Shown here piece after piece: positions 1 to 6,842 of a DNA stretch of 64,000 nt. The notes under the pieces were generated by a model. That model was given only the letters and a program-made list of their open reading frames with translations, was not told the origin of the DNA and did not search any database. Source of the DNA: Oceanicella sp. SM1341. GTDB lineage: Bacteria; Pseudomonadota; Alphaproteobacteria; Rhodobacterales; Rhodobacteraceae. Every line of letters begins with the position of its first letter. Position 1 is the stretch's first letter. The stretch is from the NCBI RefSeq assembly GCF_003448965.1, contig NZ_QRGC01000021.1, positions 1-64,000 of the forward strand, written 5' to 3'. Position numbers and translations under genes: made by a program.

Positions 1-1
1 G

Positions 2-196
2 CTGCCGCCCGCCCCGCCGCCCGCGCCCGGGCCGGCGGAGACCCGGGTGATCGAGCGCGTGGTGCGCGAGGTGCCGGTGCCCGAGCCGGCAGCGCGGGCG
101 CCGCGCGGGCCGCTCACCGCCGAGGCGGTGTCGAAGATCGGCAAGCTGCCGGAGCGCCGCCGCGCCCATACGCTCTTCGGGCAGAGGAGGCGCTGA
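2..196 (+). CDS. C-terminal fragment of an unidentified proline-rich protein of the eCIS operon
   Basis: An open frame enters from the left edge and ends at a TGA at 194-196, one base before the next start codon. The 64 visible residues begin with a Pro/Ala-rich linker, pass through a short charged stretch with V-R-E-V-P-V-P, and end in a very basic tail (PERRRAHTLFGQRRR). No catalytic motif or membrane segment is visible. Its tight junction with the following tail-cap gene shows that it belongs to the same transcription unit, so it is probably a small structural or accessory eCIS protein. Nothing in the fragment names a family, and the N-terminal part is outside the window. Confidence 0.6.
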   Translation: MPPAPPPAPGPAETRVIERVVREVPVPEPAARAPRGPLTAEAVSKIGKLPERRRAHTLFGQRRR

Positions 197-197
197 G

Positions 198-1565
198 ATG
201 GCCACGCTCGACCTCTCGCTCGTCACCCTCACGCTGCGCAACCTGCTGCATGCCAACGTGCGCCGGCTGCTGGGCGGCGTGCCGCCCGACATGCTGCAGG
301 TCACCACCATGCCGCCCGAGCAGGTGGAGGCCGGCACGCCGACGCTGAACCTCCACCTCTATGCCGTCCGTGAGGACCCGCATTTCCGCAACGCCGTGGG
401 CCTGGCCGGTGCCGTGCCGCCCATCGCCGGCCAGCCGATGGCCCTGCGCCTCTACTACATCCTCACCCCGCACATGACCGTGTCCGAGCAGTTCGACGCC
501 GAGACCCAGCAGCGGGTGATGGGCATGGCGCTCAAGACCTTCCACGACCACCCGGTGATCTCCGACACGCTGGCAGTGGCGCCGAACCCGGTGGAGGGCC
601 CGCTCACGGTGATGGAGCCCGCGCTCGCCGGCGACGGCAACCGCATCGAGGTGTCGCTGCGCCCGATGGAGCCGGAGGAGGCGGTGAATTTCTGGGCCGC
701 GGAGGACCAGCGCACCGCCCGGCTTTCGGCCTTCTACGAGGTGCGCACGGTGCTGATGGAGCCCGAGCAGCCGGCCTCGGCGCGCGGCACGGTGTTCGAC
801 GTGGGGATCTACGCCCGGGTATCGGCGGCGGCGCGCATCACCGGCTCGCGCGCGGTGCTGCCCTTCGAGATGCCGGCGCAGACCGGCTTCGGCGCCCGCG
901 AGATCGCGGTCACCCCCGCCCGCGCCACCCTGCGCGCGCCGGCCACGCCCGGCCGCCCCCGGGTGCGGGTGAGCGGGCACAACCTCACCTCGGGCGATGC
1001 GCGGGCGGTGCGCATCCGCGCCTTCTCCTGGGACGCGGCGGAGGTGATCGACCCCGCGCTCAACCCCGACTGGGCCCTGGCGCTGGAGACCAACGAGATC
1101 AGCTTCGTCCCCCAGGCCGAGCTGAGGGTGGATGACGGCGCCGGCGGCGTTGCGGTGCGCGCCATCCGCCCCGGCGGCCACGAGATCGGCCTCGATGTCA
1201 CCAGCTGGCGCGGGCAGGGCACCGCCCGGCTGGAGGCGCGCAGCGATGCCGGCACCGCCGTGATCGGCCTCGCGCCGCACATCACCGGCTTTTCCGGGCC
1301 GGACGGCAACGGCCGGCTGCGCCTCAACGTCGACCCGGTGGTCGACCTGCTCGCGCCGGGCACCTCCGTCACCCTCTCGGTCTCGGGGGAGATCTACGCC
1401 GCGGTGCCCGCGCTGCCCGCGCCGCCGGCCGACCGCGGGCTGTTCCGGCTCACCGCCGCCTCCCTGCGCTTCGGCCCGCTGTTCGACGCCGCGCAGCCCG
1501 GCGCCCACCCGGTGCGCCTCTCGGTGAACGGCGTGGAAGCGCAACCCTTCTGGGTGGAGGTCTGA
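198..1565 (+). CDS. Pvc16/DUF4255-type eCIS tail cap (terminator) protein
   Basis: The protein has 455 residues. Roughly the first 190 look like the Pvc16 N-terminal (DUF4255) domain: a short helix (LVTLTLRNLLHANVRRLLGG), the pattern PTLNLHLYAVREDPHFRN, and LRLYYILTPH. In known contractile injection systems this family caps the sheath/tube end distal to the baseplate. The remainder is two or three beta-sandwich-like segments (about 225-310 and 340-455) with an IPT/TIG-like flavour, as in longer homologues. The ATG follows the upstream stop by one base and has a purine-rich AGAGGAGG site ahead of it. The downstream neighbour is the eCIS ATPase, the usual partner. Family assignment is firm; the function of the C-terminal beta domains is inferred. 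Confidence 0.85.
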   Translation: MATLDLSLVTLTLRNLLHANVRRLLGGVPPDMLQVTTMPPEQVEAGTPTLNLHLYAVREDPHFRNAVGLAGAVPPIAGQPMALRLYYILTPHMTVSEQFDAETQQRVMGMALKTFHDHPVISDTLAVAPNPVEGPLTVMEPALAGDGNRIEVSLRPMEPEEAVNFWAAEDQRTARLSAFYEVRTVLMEPEQPASARGTVFDVGIYARVSAAARITGSRAVLPFEMPAQTGFGAREIAVTPARATLRAPATPGRPRVRVSGHNLTSGDARAVRIRAFSWDAAEVIDPALNPDWALALETNEISFVPQAELRVDDGAGGVAVRAIRPGGHEIGLDVTSWRGQGTARLEARSDAGTAVIGLAPHITGFSGPDGNGRLRLNVDPVVDLLAPGTSVTLSVSGEIYAAVPALPAPPADRGLFRLTAASLRFGPLFDAAQPGAHPVRLSVNGVEAQPFWVEV

Positions 1566-3452
1566 ATGCCCGACGGAACCCGCCAGCCGAGCCCCGAGAC
1601 CGACGCCATCCGCATCACGCGCGACGTGGCCGCCCGGCTCGAGCGCTTCGCCGAGGCCGGGCCCGGCGCCGCCCTGCCGCCGCTCGACCTGCCCGATGGC
1701 CCGCGCGCCGTGCTCTGCGGGCTCTTCGGGCTGACCCCGGCGGAGCGCGCGCTGCTCGACCTGTGCGTGGCGGTCACGCTGGAGCCGGCGCTGGAGGAGC
1801 GGGTGTCCGGGCTGCAGGGCCGCCCCTGGCGCCCGCAGCCCACCGAGGCGCTGGCGCGCGCGCTTTACGGCCTGGCCCCCGGCGCGATCTGTCGCCCGGC
1901 CGGGGCGCTGGCGCGCTGGCAGCTGGTGCAGCCGCTGCCCGATCCCGCCGGCGCCGCGCCCGCCTTCCGCGCCGACGCGGCGGTGGCAGACTGGATGGAC
2001 GGCCGCGCCGCACTCGACGACGGGCTCGTCGGCCTGTGCCGCCTGCCGGCGGAGCAGGGCCCGGTGCCGGACTGGCCGGTGGCCGAGACCGCCGCCGCCC
2101 TGCGCGCGCTCGCGGGGCAGGGCGGGCCGGTGCGACTGGTGCTCGTGGGGCCCCGGGGCAGCGGGCGGGCGGAATTCGCCGCCGCGGTCACCGCCGCCTT
2201 CGGCCACGGCGCGCTGGAAGTGGAGGGCGCGGGCCTGGCACCCGACCTGTGGCTGCGCGTGCAGCGTTTCGCCCTGCTCACCGGCCGGGTGCCGGTGTGG
2301 CGCGGGGTGCCGCCGGCCTGGCCCATGCTGCCCGAGGCCGCGCCGCTGCAATGCCTGCTGCTGGAGGACCGTGCCGCCGCCCCGCGAGATGGCGCGCTGG
2401 TGCTCGAGCGGCGCCAGCCCGCCCTCACCGCGGGCGCGCGGGCCGGCATCTGGCGCGCGCTCACCGGGCAGGCGCTGCCGATGGCGCTCGCCCGCGCGCC
2501 GCTGGCCGAGCTGCGCGGCATGGCGCCGCTCGCCGCCGTGCCGGGCGCGGTGGAGGGAGCGCTGCGCGAGCGCGCGCATCTCGAGCTCGCCGGGGCGGGC
2601 CGCGTGCTCAGCCCCCGGGTGGGGTGGGAGGACCTCGTGGTGTCCGACAGCCTTGCCGCCGCCCTGCGCGGCTTCACCGCCGAGGCGCGCCGGCAGGCCG
2701 CGCTGATGGCCGACCCGGACTTCCGGAGGCTGTTTGCGCGTGACGCCTCGCCCTCGGCTCTCTTCACCGGCCCGCCGGGCGTGGGCAAGACCATGGCGGC
2801 GGAATGCGTGGCGCGCGAGCTGGGCCTGCCGCTGCTGGTGGTCGATGTCTCGCGCACGCTGAGCAAGTACATCGGCGAGACCGCGAAGAACCTCAGCCGC
2901 ATCTTCGACGAGGCCCGGCGCTTCGGCTGCCTGCTGTTCTTCGACGAGGCCGACGCCTGGTTCTCCCGCCGCACCGAGCTGAAGGACGCGCAGGACCGCC
3001 ACGCCAACGCCGACACCGGCCACCTGCTGCAGCTGGTGGAGGCCTACGAGGGCTGCGTGATCCTCGGCACCAACCGGCGCGGGCATATCGACGAGGCCTT
3101 CCTGCGCCGCATCCGCCACGTGATCGAGTTTCCCCGCCCCGAGCGGGCTGAGCGGCTGCGCCTGTGGCAGGGGCTGGCGGAGCGGCTGTTCACGCCCGCC
3201 GAGCGCGCGGGGGCGGCGGAGGCGCTCGCCACCTGCGCCGAGCGCTTCCCCCTCACGCCCGCGCAGATCAAGGCGGCCCTGCTCACCGCGCGCTACGCGG
3301 CCGCGCCCGGCACGCCGCTCGATGCGAGCCTCCTGCTCGGCGCGGTGGCGCGCGAGCTGCGCAAGGAGGGGCGCGGCCTGCCGCCCGATCTCGCCACGCT
3401 GGCCGATGCCCGCATGCCCGTGACGCACAGGGAGAGACCCGATGTCGCCTGA
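1566..3452 (+). CDS. AAA+ ATPase of the contractile injection system (Afp15/Pvc15 type)
   Basis: The protein has 628 residues. The C-terminal AAA+ module carries Walker A GPPGVGKT (402-409, Lys408), Walker B LLFFDEAD (456-463, D460/E461), a sensor-1-like VILGTNRR and arginines RRIRHVIEF. The N-terminal half has a second, degenerate P-loop, GPRGSGRA (195-202), in which the Lys is Arg, so only the C-terminal site is likely to hydrolyse ATP. Such ATPases accompany every well-studied eCIS and are thought to assist assembly or cargo loading in the producing cell. The ATG abuts the stop of the cap gene, and the end overlaps the next gene by 11 bp, which supports translational coupling. Confidence 0.9.
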   Translation: MPDGTRQPSPETDAIRITRDVAARLERFAEAGPGAALPPLDLPDGPRAVLCGLFGLTPAERALLDLCVAVTLEPALEERVSGLQGRPWRPQPTEALARALYGLAPGAICRPAGALARWQLVQPLPDPAGAAPAFRADAAVADWMDGRAALDDGLVGLCRLPAEQGPVPDWPVAETAAALRALAGQGGPVRLVLVGPRGSGRAEFAAAVTAAFGHGALEVEGAGLAPDLWLRVQRFALLTGRVPVWRGVPPAWPMLPEAAPLQCLLLEDRAAAPRDGALVLERRQPALTAGARAGIWRALTGQALPMALARAPLAELRGMAPLAAVPGAVEGALRERAHLELAGAGRVLSPRVGWEDLVVSDSLAAALRGFTAEARRQAALMADPDFRRLFARDASPSALFTGPPGVGKTMAAECVARELGLPLLVVDVSRTLSKYIGETAKNLSRIFDEARRFGCLLFFDEADAWFSRRTELKDAQDRHANADTGHLLQLVEAYEGCVILGTNRRGHIDEAFLRRIRHVIEFPRPERAERLRLWQGLAERLFTPAERAGAAEALATCAERFPLTPAQIKAALLTARYAAAPGTPLDASLLLGAVARELRKEGRGLPPDLATLADARMPVTHRERPDVA

Positions 3453-4140
3453 CGGATACCCCCGCTCGCCCCGGCTTTTCCCCGGCGCCTTCGTGCAGCT
3501 GCTGGAGGATATCGTGGGGCTGGTGCCCAACATCGTCGCCTTCCAGTACAACCCCGAGACGGTCACCCGCAGCCTGCAGCCCTGGAACCCGTTCGAGGTC
3601 GACCAGGCCGACCGCGGCGCCCAGGCCCCCACCGTGCAGCCCTATGCCCCGGAGGAGACCTTCAGCTTCACGCTCGACTACCACGCCGCCGACGGGATGG
3701 AGGCCGGCAACCCGCTTGCCACCGGCTTCGGCGTGCTGCCGCAGATCTCGGCCCTGCGCAAGCTCACCCAGCCCAGCGAGGGCCTGCTGGGCGATCTCGT
3801 GGCCTCCGCGAAGGCGCTCGCGGGAAACCCCGGCGCCGCCGCCACCCGGCCCACGGTGCCCATCACCCTGCTGATCCTCGGGCCGGGGCTGATCACCCCG
3901 GTGCGCCTCACCTCCATCTCGGTGGAGCAGAAACAGTTCAACCCGCTGCTCTACCCCATCCACGCCACCGTGGCGCTGGAGATGACCGTGCTCACCCCGG
4001 ATGTCTTCAAGTGCCGCCACACCGTGGCGAATGACGCCGCCATCGCCTGCTACAACTTCACCCGCACGCAGGAGGACGCGCTGGCGCTGGCCAATATCGC
4101 CAACTCGGTGCTCGGCCTCGCCGGCCCCCTGCCGCTTTAG
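3442..4140 (+). CDS. CIS tube-type baseplate protein (Afp7-like, LysM part split off)
   Basis: The protein has 232 residues. The motif IVAFQYNPETVTRSLQPWN near the N-terminus is typical of the contractile-injection-system tube domain found at the start of Afp7/Pvc7-like proteins. The core continues with FSFTLDYHAADGMEAG and VPITLLILGPGLITPVRLTSISVEQKQFNPLLYPIHATVALEMTVLT, the beta-rich end of that domain. In many systems the domain is followed by a LysM in the same chain; here the LysM lies in the next gene. The start (GGGAGAG site upstream) lies inside the ATPase gene, an 11-bp overlap. It is expected to sit at the tube/baseplate junction. Confidence 0.8.
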   Translation: MSPDGYPRSPRLFPGAFVQLLEDIVGLVPNIVAFQYNPETVTRSLQPWNPFEVDQADRGAQAPTVQPYAPEETFSFTLDYHAADGMEAGNPLATGFGVLPQISALRKLTQPSEGLLGDLVASAKALAGNPGAAATRPTVPITLLILGPGLITPVRLTSISVEQKQFNPLLYPIHATVALEMTVLTPDVFKCRHTVANDAAIACYNFTRTQEDALALANIANSVLGLAGPLPL

Positions 4141-4149
4141 GAGCGCGCC

Positions 4150-4431
4150 ATGTCCGTGTTCGACCCCGACAGCCGCTACGTCCGCTTCGCGAAGGTGGTC
4201 CCTGCGCGCGACAGGCGGGGCCGCGAGGTGCAGGCCCTCACCCCGGCCGAGATCCCCGCGCGCCCCGAGCTCGGCGAGCACCTGCGCCGCGAGGGCCAGC
4301 GGCTCGACCATCTCGCGGCGCATTACCTCGACCAGCCTGCCGGCTACTGGTGGCTGGTGCACCACAACGGCGTCCTCTCGGCCGACGTGCTGGCCGAGGC
4401 GCCGGTGATCCGCATCCCGGTGAAGGGCTGA
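4150..4431 (+). CDS. small LysM/tail-X-like baseplate protein
   Basis: The protein has 93 residues. The C-terminal half reads like a degenerate LysM/phage tail protein X repeat: a helix (RLDHLAAHYLDQPAGYWWLVHHNG), an aromatic-rich WW turn, then a strand ending VIRIP. In phage T4 and Afp-type baseplates a LysM-bearing wedge protein (gp53 or Afp7) clamps inner baseplate components, and this gene immediately follows the matching tube-type domain. There is an AGGAG site eight bases ahead of the ATG. The family call relies on this pattern and on gene order; a search is needed for certainty. Confidence 0.65.
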   Translation: MSVFDPDSRYVRFAKVVPARDRRGREVQALTPAEIPARPELGEHLRREGQRLDHLAAHYLDQPAGYWWLVHHNGVLSADVLAEAPVIRIPVKG

Positions 4432-4434
4432 GCC

Positions 4435-5601
4435 ATGGGCTTCGGCGCCATCATCACCACGGGAGACGACAACCTCCCCCTGCCGGACAGCCTCGCGCAA
4501 TGGCTCGCGGAGGTGCGGGTGGAGGAGGAGCTCTCGCGCCCCACCAAGTTCGCCCTGCGCTTCGAGGATGACCTGTGCGGCGACCGCCCGGCGGTGGAGG
4601 GCCGCCCCGAGATCGCGGCCAACGCCATGGTCTCGGTGCTGGTGCCCGACGGCAACGCGCTCGCCTGCCTGGTGCGCGGCCGCATCACCCGGGTGGAGAG
4701 CACGGCGCGGGTGGGGGGCGTGGGCTCCTCGCTCACCGCGCACGGCGAGTCGCGCAAGGTGGAGATGGACCGCGAGACCGTGCAGGCCACCTGGGAGGGG
4801 CAGGAGGCGCAGATCGTCACCTCCATCCTGCAGGGCTACGGCTTCGAGCCGAAAGTGGCCGATGTCACCACCCGCACCTACACCGCCGCCGAGCAGCTCA
4901 ACCAGCGCGGCACCGACCTCGCGCTGCTCGACAAGATCGCCGGCGAGAACGGGGTGGAATTCTGGCTGAGCTACAAGGTGAGCCCGCCGCCGCCCCTGCC
5001 GCCGGGTGCCGGCTACGGCATCGAGGAGACGGCGCATTTCCGCATCTCGCCCGAGGTGCCCTCCGACACGCCCTTCGACATCGGCGAATTCTCCCTCACC
5101 CCGCTCGACGCCGACGCGCCCTCGCTGCGGGTGAGCGTGCCGGGGGATGACTGCCCGAACGTGAACCTGTTCCGCGCCCGGGTGGAGAGCGAGCGGCCGA
5201 ACCGCGCGGTGGGTGCGGCCATCGACGCCGCGAGCGGCGAGACCGGCCGCACCGACACCAGTGCCGACCCCGCCACCGTGGCCGAGGGCCGCACGCTCGA
5301 CGCGCTCGACGGCGTGACCCGCACCATCGTCACCTCCGGGCCGGGCGATGACGCCGACCAGTCGCGCCGCGACGCGGCCGCGCTGCGCGAGGCGTCGTGG
5401 TTCGTGGAGGCCACCGTCTCCACCTCGGCGCAACTGCTGAAGGGGCGGGTGATCCGCACCCACCAGGTGGTGAACGCGCGCGGCGCCGGCCCGCGCTTCT
5501 CCATCCCCTACCAGGCGAAGACCGTCACCCATGTCATCACCGCCGCCGACCACATGATGGACATGACCCTGCGCTCCAACGTGATCGGCGAGGAGGCCTG
5601 A
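4435..5601 (+). CDS. gp27/late control D-like baseplate hub protein (Afp8 N-terminal half)
   Basis: The protein has 388 residues. The fold signature of the phage late control D/VgrG gp27 family is visible: an N-terminal beta region (EVRVEEELSRPTKFALRFED), LVRGRITRVES, then QIVTSILQGYGFEPKV, QRGTDLALLDKIAGENG and VEFWLSYKV. The trimer forms the central hub through which the tube docks onto the spike. In VgrG and Afp8 this domain is fused to the gp5 spike; here the OB-fold spike is a separate gene starting two bases after this stop. Spacing to the previous gene is three bases. Confidence 0.85.
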   Translation: MGFGAIITTGDDNLPLPDSLAQWLAEVRVEEELSRPTKFALRFEDDLCGDRPAVEGRPEIAANAMVSVLVPDGNALACLVRGRITRVESTARVGGVGSSLTAHGESRKVEMDRETVQATWEGQEAQIVTSILQGYGFEPKVADVTTRTYTAAEQLNQRGTDLALLDKIAGENGVEFWLSYKVSPPPPLPPGAGYGIEETAHFRISPEVPSDTPFDIGEFSLTPLDADAPSLRVSVPGDDCPNVNLFRARVESERPNRAVGAAIDAASGETGRTDTSADPATVAEGRTLDALDGVTRTIVTSGPGDDADQSRRDAAALREASWFVEATVSTSAQLLKGRVIRTHQVVNARGAGPRFSIPYQAKTVTHVITAADHMMDMTLRSNVIGEEA

Positions 5602-5602
5602 C

Positions 5603-6130
5603 ATGCCGCGCGACGAGGATCTCTACGCAGCCCTGCAGGACCGGTTCTTCGGCAAGTACCGCGGCGAGGTAGTGAACAACACCGACCCCGAGAAACGCGG
5701 CCGGCTCGAGGTGCTGGTGCCCAACGTGATGGGCCCGCAGGCGGTCTGGGCGCTGCCCTGCGTGCCCTATGCGGGCCCGGGCGAGGGCTTCTTCGCCCTC
5801 CCCCCCGCGGGCGCCAAGCTCTGGGTGGAGTTCGAGGGCGGCGACACGAACTTCCCCGTCTGGACCGGCTGTTTCTGGGGCTCGGGCGAGATCGACGCGC
5901 CGGACGCGGGGCCGGCCGTGAAGTTCCTGCGCACCCCCGCCGCCACGGTGCGCATCGACGATGCCGCCGGCACCGTGACGGTGGAGACCACCGATGGCGC
6001 CCGCCTCACGCTTGGCGCCGGCGAGATCCGGCTCGAGGCGCCGCAGGTGACGCTGGAGGCGAACGGTGCGCGGCTGGTGCTCACCCCCGCCGGGCTCGAC
6101 GTGATGAACGGCGCCTTCGCGGTGAACTGA
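5603..6130 (+). CDS. gp5/VgrG-type OB-fold baseplate spike protein
   Basis: The protein has 175 residues. The N-terminal part contains the gp5 OB-fold pattern: KYRGEVVNNTDPEKRGRLEV, VLVPNVMG, WALPCVPYAGPGEGFFALPPAG and VWVEFEGGDTNFPVWTGCFWG-type strands. After about residue 115 comes a short beta-helix-like tail of alternating hydrophobic strands (VRIDDAAGTVTVETTDGARL, ITLEANGARLVLTPAG), typical of the trimeric needle below the OB domain. It forms the central spike beneath the hub protein encoded just upstream. The ATG overlaps none of its neighbours and is spaced two bases from the hub stop. Confidence 0.85.
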   Translation: MPRDEDLYAALQDRFFGKYRGEVVNNTDPEKRGRLEVLVPNVMGPQAVWALPCVPYAGPGEGFFALPPAGAKLWVEFEGGDTNFPVWTGCFWGSGEIDAPDAGPAVKFLRTPAATVRIDDAAGTVTVETTDGARLTLGAGEIRLEAPQVTLEANGARLVLTPAGLDVMNGAFAVN

Positions 6131-6147
6131 GGAGAGGAGGACCACGG

Positions 6148-6462
6148 ATGGCAAACCCGGTCGACAGCCTTCCCGGCGGCGTCTCCGACGCGCTCGGCAT
6201 CCCGGCGAGCTCGAAGATCCCCGGAAACAGCCGCGTGCGCTCCGACACCGGCTTCCTCGGCGTGCTGACGGACGTGCCGGTGTTCGGCGCCCCCACCGCC
6301 ACCGGGCAATGGATCGTCGGCGCCGCGCGCTGCCGGGCAGGGGGCATCCCCCTCGTCACCCAGGCCTCGGCGGGCATCGGCATCGCGGCCACCGCGCCGC
6401 TGCCGCCCTCCACCGGGCCGATCCGGGTGCAGATCCCCTCTGCGCGGGTGAGGGCGCTATGA
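6148..6462 (+). CDS. small PAAR-like spike-tip candidate
   Basis: The protein has 104 residues, rich in Gly, Pro and small beta-forming residues, with no signal peptide. The ending (GIPLVTQASAGIGIAATAPLPP then GPIRV) resembles the end of PAAR-like proteins, where short strands alternate with Gly/Pro turns. The gene lies exactly where Afp10/PAAR tip proteins are found, between the spike and gp25. I see no clear PAAR motif or full set of metal-ligand histidines or cysteines (only one Cys), so the assignment rests on position and general character. The stop overlaps the next start (ATGA). Confidence 0.5.
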   Translation: MANPVDSLPGGVSDALGIPASSKIPGNSRVRSDTGFLGVLTDVPVFGAPTATGQWIVGAARCRAGGIPLVTQASAGIGIAATAPLPPSTGPIRVQIPSARVRAL

Positions 6463-6842
6463 GCGGCTTCCGGGTGCAGAACGCCATGCGCTTTCCCTTC
6501 GCGGTCCACGTGGCGGGCGGGCGCATCCGCGAGGAGGCGGATTACGAGGAATACATCCGCCAGCTCATCCGCCAGGTGCTGCTCACCAACCCCGGCGAGC
6601 GGGTGAACCGGCCGCAGTTCGGCTGCGAGCTGCGCCGGCTGCTCTTCGCCCCGCTCAACCCCGCGGCGGCCACCTACGTGCGCACGCTGGTGTTCCAGGC
6701 GCTCACCCGCTGGCTGTCGCAGTTCATCCGCCCCGAGCGCATCGAGGTGCGGGTGAACGAGAGCCGCCTCGACGTGGAGGTGGAATACACCGTGATCGCC
6801 CGGGGCGAGCGGCGCTTCCTCAACGTGGAGCTGAGCCTGTGA
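6459..6842 (+). CDS. GPW/gp25 family baseplate wedge protein
   Basis: The protein has 127 residues. The gp25 fold is recognisable: a helix with YEEYIRQLIRQVLLTNPGER, then the conserved RVNRPQFGCELRRLLFAP, and a C-terminal helix-strand pair (TRWLSQFIRPERIEV, DVEVEYTVIA). This protein nucleates sheath assembly on the baseplate in T4, T6SS (TssE) and eCIS. The ATG at 6459 overlaps the stop of the previous gene by four bases and fits the family length; an open frame continues upstream from 6459 but lies inside the spike-tip gene. The stop overlaps the next start. Confidence 0.92.
   Translation: MSGFRVQNAMRFPFAVHVAGGRIREEADYEEYIRQLIRQVLLTNPGERVNRPQFGCELRRLLFAPLNPAAATYVRTLVFQALTRWLSQFIRPERIEVRVNESRLDVEVEYTVIARGERRFLNVELSL

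Noticed and set aside
114-5604. Minus-strand open frames of about 1170 and 770 codons over the first genes
   Set aside because: Composition is Arg/Gly/His/Ala repeats with no motif; the overlapping plus genes have Walker motifs and hub signatures.
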